NCBI GenBank assembly: GCA_963668115.1
Contig: OY764147.1
Coordinates: 2,232,001-2,296,000 of the forward strand
Direction of reading: 5' to 3'
Source of the DNA: Plut-88900 sp963668115
GTDB taxonomy: Bacteria > Chloroflexota > Dehalococcoidia > Plut-88900
Length of the DNA stretch: 64,000 nt
In this document: positions 60,785-64,000 of the stretch, piece by piece
Layout of the letters: each line of letters starts with the position of its first letter
Numbering within the stretch: the first letter of the stretch is position 1
Notes under the pieces: generated by a model
Databases searched by the model: none
Told to the model about the DNA's origin: nothing
What the model saw: the letters and a program-made list of their open reading frames with translations, nothing else
Translations under genes and position numbers: made by a program

Positions 60785-61195
60785 CTACTTGTAGAAGCAA
60801 TCTATCTCGGTACATATCTCGCGGGCCCGTCTAACCTCAATCCCGCATGTACACCGCTCAATCCTCTCCTCCTCGGTCCCGTCCTGCCCGTCGTCGGGGG
60901 AGTCGTCATCTGTTTCCATACCCAACACCTGATGAATCAATGCCAACGCCTCCTCGGCGTCCTCCCCATGTTGCCAGTATCCCTCTGTAGGCCATAGCCT
61001 CTCTAACGTCCCGCCAATGTCGTTGCCTATCTGAATTTCGTATTCGGAGAGATCATCCTCATTCTCGATAATATAGTTGGACACCTCCTCGCCAATCTCG
61101 CGAAAAGGCTTGTCAGTTGTCTTGGCGATTTGCCGCACAACCCAAGCTATCTCGTATTCATCAAGGACGCCGGGCCTCTTGCGCCTTCTAGGCAT
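60785..61195 (-). CDS. Acidic hypothetical protein with C-terminal cysteines (transposon cargo)
   Basis: The 136-residue protein starts basic (MPRRRKRPG), has a helical middle (EIAWVVRQIAKTTDKPFREI), an acidic stretch and ends in RCTCGIEVRRAREICTEIDC, four cysteines that could hold a metal. The next cargo gene lies 21 bp upstream on the same strand. Unknown function. Confidence 0.6.
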   Translation of the reverse strand: MPRRRKRPGVLDEYEIAWVVRQIAKTTDKPFREIGEEVSNYIIENEDDLSEYEIQIGNDIGGTLERLWPTEGYWQHGEDAEEALALIHQVLGMETDDDSPDDGQDGTEEERIERCTCGIEVRRAREICTEIDCFYK

Positions 61196-61216
61196 TACTC
61201 AATCCTTCTTGTCCTT

Positions 61217-61414
61217 CTAGGACGTAGGGGAGCAGTAAGAACACCCCCGTACTTGGTCATAGTGTCTTCCGCCCTCCGTAATGGCGCGCTGGACGGATTC
61301 GTACTGACCTAGATTAACCGGATTTTTAATTAAGTACAGCCACTGACAACCGCGCCGGTGGACGATGCGATAGCCGTCCGCCTGTGGGTTCCGGTTTAGA
61401 TAGTATTGCAGCAT
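61217..61414 (-). CDS. 65-residue protein of an HxxxC...C-x2-C type (transposon cargo)
   Basis: The protein reads YRIVHRRGCQWLYLI, then NLGQYESVQRAI and RGCSYCSPTS. Small proteins with this HRxxC...LGxF...GCxYC plan are common in archaea and Chloroflexota and often have no known role. It is followed by the acidic cysteine protein in the same direction. Confidence 0.6.
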   Translation of the reverse strand: MLQYYLNRNPQADGYRIVHRRGCQWLYLIKNPVNLGQYESVQRAITEGGRHYDQVRGCSYCSPTS

Positions 61415-61687
61415 GGTGACATCCCATCTTTTGCGACGAAAAATCCTCCATGCCCGAGACGTGGACAGGGAGGATACTTTCGGTCTTGCTAGGCCCTGAT
61501 TCGGGGTTACGTGATTTTCGATGGTGTTTCAGCTATGCTACCAAAAGGCCCGTAGGGGGTCAAACCCTACTTTCAAATAGAACCCTAAAAATTAGAATCC
61601 CCTCCTGCCATCTATAGCTATAGTGCCCCCCATTTGCCCCCCTCCACCCTCCGCGCTATCCTTCACCCCGACCCATAGGAGACCACC
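61415..61687. other. Right end of transposon and hisS upstream region
   Basis: Contains the right terminal repeat (61551-61584), the target duplication (61585-61592) and about 95 bp before hisS. The element is inserted just upstream of hisS. No T-box or other leader was recognised. Confidence 0.6.
61551..61584 (-). repeat. Right terminal inverted repeat of the 2.53-kb transposon
   Basis: 34 bp, the exact inverse of 59055-59088. Confidence 0.95.
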
Positions 61688-62962
61688 TTGCCCAGGCAGA
61701 CCCGTTACCGCTCCGTCCGCGGCGCCGAAGACATCCTCCCTGACGCCCAGCCCCGCTGGCGCAGCGTCCGCGACACTATGGTCTCCGTCTGCGAACGCTA
61801 CTCTTACGGCCAGATCGACACCCCCATCTTCGAGGACTACAACCTCTTCGTCAGGGGCGTCGGGGAGGTCACGGATATCGTCGAGAAGGAGATGTACCTC
61901 ATCCCCGACCGCTCGGGCGGCGACACCCTCGCCCTCCGCCCCGAGGCCACGGCCGCCGTGTGCCGGGCCTACCTTCAGCACGGCCTCCACGCCCGGCCCC
62001 AGCCCGTCCGCCTCTACACCGTCATGGCCCCCATGTTCCGCTACTCCAGGCCCCAGTCAGGACGGCTCAGGCAGTTCCACCAGCTCAACGTCGAGGCCAT
62101 CGGCGACCCCGACGCCACCGTAGACGCCGAAATCCTCGGCCTCTGCTGGCAGGTCTTCGTCGAGCTCGGGCTGAAGGACCTCACCCTTCAGCTCAACAGT
62201 ATCGGCGACCCGGCCTGCCGGCCCGCCTACGTGCAGGCCCTGAAGTCCTACTACGGCGAACACGTCGAGAGCCTCTGCCGAGACTGCACTGCCCGACTCG
62301 ACCGTGCCCCCCTCCGCCTCCTCGACTGCAAGAATGCCCCGTGCCAGCCCTTCATCGAGGATGCTCCCCGCAGCCGAGACCACCTCTGCCCCGACTGCGA
62401 GTCCCACTTCGCAGACCTCGTCGGCTTCCTGGAGGGCATGGGCGTCCCCTTCGACCTCGACCACCGGCTTGTCCGCGGCCTCGACTACTACACCCGCACC
62501 GTATTCGAGGTCCAGACTATGGCCGAAGGTGCCCAGAACGCCCTCGGCGGCGGCGGCCGCTACGACGGCCTGATCCAGGAGATCGGCGGGAACCCGACCC
62601 CCGGCGTCGGCTTCGCCATGGGCATCGAGCGCATAATCCTCAACCTGGAGCGACAGTCCATCCACCCCCCCGACACCCCCACCCCCACCGTCTTCGTAGC
62701 CTACGTCGGCGAAAAGGCCCGTCAGCGGGCGGTCGTGCTTTCCGCTGAGCTAGTCAGGTCGGGCGTGACCAACATGCTCGGGCCCGCATCCAAGAGCCTC
62801 AAGGCCCAGCTCAGGCAAGCCGGAAGCATGGGCGTCCCCCACGTCGCCATCATCGGCGAAAGAGAAGCTGAGTCGGGAACGGTCACCCTACGCAACATGT
62901 CGGAGGGGACACAGGAGGAGGTGGGGATGGGGGAGGTGGCCGGACGGGTAGAGGGTCGATAA
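61688..62962 (+). CDS. hisS: Histidyl-tRNA synthetase
   Basis: The 424-residue class II synthetase has VRGAEDILPDAQPRWR, TLALRPEATAAVCRAY, motif 2 APMFRYSRPQSGRLRQFHQ, the HisA signature VRGLDYYTRTVFEV, motif 3 GVGFAMGIERI and a C-terminal anticodon domain. Its TTG start is preceded by GGAG at 6 bp. Confidence 0.95.
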   Translation: MPRQTRYRSVRGAEDILPDAQPRWRSVRDTMVSVCERYSYGQIDTPIFEDYNLFVRGVGEVTDIVEKEMYLIPDRSGGDTLALRPEATAAVCRAYLQHGLHARPQPVRLYTVMAPMFRYSRPQSGRLRQFHQLNVEAIGDPDATVDAEILGLCWQVFVELGLKDLTLQLNSIGDPACRPAYVQALKSYYGEHVESLCRDCTARLDRAPLRLLDCKNAPCQPFIEDAPRSRDHLCPDCESHFADLVGFLEGMGVPFDLDHRLVRGLDYYTRTVFEVQTMAEGAQNALGGGGRYDGLIQEIGGNPTPGVGFAMGIERIILNLERQSIHPPDTPTPTVFVAYVGEKARQRAVVLSAELVRSGVTNMLGPASKSLKAQLRQAGSMGVPHVAIIGEREAESGTVTLRNMSEGTQEEVGMGEVAGRVEGR

Positions 62963-62974
62963 GGCTCTGGAAGA

Positions 62975-63517
62975 CTATCTTTCTTCTCTTTGCATCTGCC
63001 GGTAGTGTCTATACTCTGCATCGCTCAGCCTTCGCTGCAGGTCTTGCAAGTGCAGGATGTCCTCATCGGTATGCACATCAACCCTTAGTTCATTCGCGAG
63101 GTAGTCCACCGACAGACGAGTCCTGCTCAGAATGTCCATTCCCAGCAGAGACGGAAGTCGGCTCGACAGAGAAAAGTCGAACTGCTCCCTCAGCAATGGG
63201 CCCACCAATACCACCGCCCTTATCTCTGCGTTTCGGAAGTGCAATATAGCCTCTTCTTCGCCGTAAGACGCCCCACCCCCGACCCCGGTCATATCACTCC
63301 TCTGGGTGGGAGCATAGTCTTCCAACGAAATACCCAAGCGGGTCATGGATAGGGGATGGAGAGTCGTCCTGACGGCGCCGGTGTCTACCAGGAAGTCGAC
63401 GGGATGCCTCAGGCCCAGTCTTGGCAGTTCCACAACAGCCCTGACGTAGGGCTGAACACCGAAATAACCTTCCTCACCCCCACCCCACTCCCGGAAACTG
63501 CCATCGATCCTCGTCAC
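62975..63517 (-). CDS. Retropepsin-like aspartic protease domain protein
   Basis: The 180-residue protein carries the single aspartic protease motif VDFLVDTGAVRTTLHP and the second-half SLLGMDILSRTRLSVDY, as in DDI2/retropepsin-type enzymes that act as dimers. A C-terminal basic helix follows. The GTG start overlaps the stop of the DUF5678 gene (GTGA). Confidence 0.85.
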   Translation of the reverse strand: MTRIDGSFREWGGGEEGYFGVQPYVRAVVELPRLGLRHPVDFLVDTGAVRTTLHPLSMTRLGISLEDYAPTQRSDMTGVGGGASYGEEEAILHFRNAEIRAVVLVGPLLREQFDFSLSSRLPSLLGMDILSRTRLSVDYLANELRVDVHTDEDILHLQDLQRRLSDAEYRHYRQMQREER

Positions 63518-63759
63518 AGGAGCATGTTGCGGGGCTCGGAGGTTATGAACTCAACCGCCGCGTCACCCACGGCACACTTCGGCCGCGCCTCCTCAAGGGC
63601 CGACTCCAACGTCTCCCCCCTCCCCACCAGCCTCTCCCCGTACACAACCACCCAGCTGTTTGGAAACTCTTCCAGCCATTCCGCCCGGTGAGACTCTATG
63701 TAGGAGTGGTCCTTGTCGAACTGGTCCAGTACCGCGTGTGCGTCAAAATGTTGCTTCAC
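63514..63759 (-). CDS. DUF5678 protein, partner of the retropepsin-like gene
   Basis: The 81-residue protein has HSYIESHRAEWLEEFPNSWV, VVYGERLVGRGETLESALEE and AAVEFITSEPRNML, the DUF5678 pattern. GTG start at 63759. It is translationally coupled to the protease gene; such pairs recur in Cyanobacteria and Chloroflexota and look like a two-component module of unknown role. Confidence 0.8.
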   Translation of the reverse strand: MKQHFDAHAVLDQFDKDHSYIESHRAEWLEEFPNSWVVVYGERLVGRGETLESALEEARPKCAVGDAAVEFITSEPRNMLL

Positions 63760-63923
63760 GTTCGCGCCTATTCCAAGACTTTCTATGCCAAGTTGCTGAG
63801 ATCAACCTCCTGTGCCTAGTATGCCGTAACCACTGCCTGATTGCGAGTGCCAACGCCAATTCCCCTCCCCACCCCCGTGCTATACTCTACTGCCAACGGA
63901 CGCCCGACCCGCCCCGTTGCGCC

Positions 63924-64000
63924 ATGACTACACTCCGAGCAGCCCTCGCCCAGATCAACACCACTGTCGGCGATTTGCGGGGCAATACGGCCAAGACCCT
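63924..64000 (+). CDS. nadE: Start of glutamine-dependent NAD synthetase or a related nitrilase-domain enzyme
   Basis: Only the first 25 residues are in the window. TLRAALAQINTTVGDLRGNT is the typical start of the glutaminase (nitrilase-fold) domain of NadE. A TATACT lies about 35 bp upstream. Other nitrilase-family members begin in a similar way, so the call is provisional. Confidence 0.7.
   Translation, partial: MTTLRAALAQINTTVGDLRGNTAKT

Larger units (their letters stand above)
59047..61592. mobile_element. 2.53-kb transposon with perfect 34-bp TIRs, 8-bp target duplication and cargo
   Basis: Identical 34-bp inverted repeats lie at 59055-59088 and 61551-61584 (starting GGTTCTATTTGAAAGTAGGG). 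They are bounded by the direct repeat CTAAAAAT at 59047-59054 and 61585-61592, an 8-bp target duplication. Inside are a transposase on the minus strand and three short genes that are not needed for transposition. Intact ends and duplication show a recent, complete insertion. Confidence 0.93.

Overview
The window is a 64 kb piece of a high-GC bacterial chromosome with densely packed genes and frequent TTG and GTG starts. It carries housekeeping loci (dnaA, gyrB, obgE, nadD, fmt, metG, hisS, ruvC, ruvA, yebC, rpsP, khpA, rimM). There is no LPS or outer-membrane gene, and several lipoproteins have clear lipoboxes. I think of Chloroflexota, probably a Dehalococcoidia/SAR202-type lineage, but this rests on gene content and style and not on a marker comparison.

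Positions 1-11825 are mostly minus-strand metabolic genes. They include a tandem RidA protein and a TauE-type carrier. A tight five-gene operon follows: GTP cyclohydrolase II fused to a RibD reductase domain, an MDR dehydrogenase, a 6-pyruvoyl-tetrahydropterin-synthase-like protein, a glycosyltransferase and a methyltransferase. This operon looks like an uncharacterised pterin or pyrimidine pathway. Next come a PHP phosphoesterase with two D-threonine-aldolase-like proteins, one lacking the PLP lysine, then a formyl-THF cyclo-ligase and a divergent MetE-like protein. A VapC/Phd-type pair (11818-12539) and a four-gene polar amino-acid ABC transporter (12593-17140) end this part.

Positions 17141-26300 hold repeat-rich DNA, a gene invaded by in-frame repeats, a VOC protein, an aquaporin and a full pst operon. 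The pst operon ends in a PhoU-DUF47 fusion and is headed by an unusual degenerate GGDEF protein with a ribbon-helix-helix tail. A perfect inverted repeat lies in the promoter of that first gene. Positions 26427-37171 carry an SSS symporter, malic enzyme, GlcG, the rpsP-khpA-rimM operon, yebC, a large secreted metallopeptidase-like lipoprotein, ruvC-ruvA and an ERG24-type sterol reductase homologue.

Positions 37172-53330 contain an orphan minus-strand transcription unit, duplicated cupins, an OLD-family nuclease beside four tRNA genes, and the replication-origin region (gyrB, nadD, obgE, an AT-rich oriC candidate, dnaA). Two diverged copies of a roughly 630-nt promoter-driven, hairpin-rich element lie in inverted orientation on either side of this block. 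I read them as candidate large structured RNAs. An IS30 element sits next to the second copy.

Positions 53331-64000 hold a coiled-coil DUF1640 protein, a polyprenyl synthase, metG, a three-Cys-motif/TcmP pair, a 2.53 kb transposon with perfect 34-bp terminal repeats, an 8-bp target duplication and three cargo genes, then hisS, a retropepsin-like/DUF5678 pair and the start of nadE. A family of palindromic ATTCC...GGAATCC repeats is scattered through most of the larger intergenic gaps.
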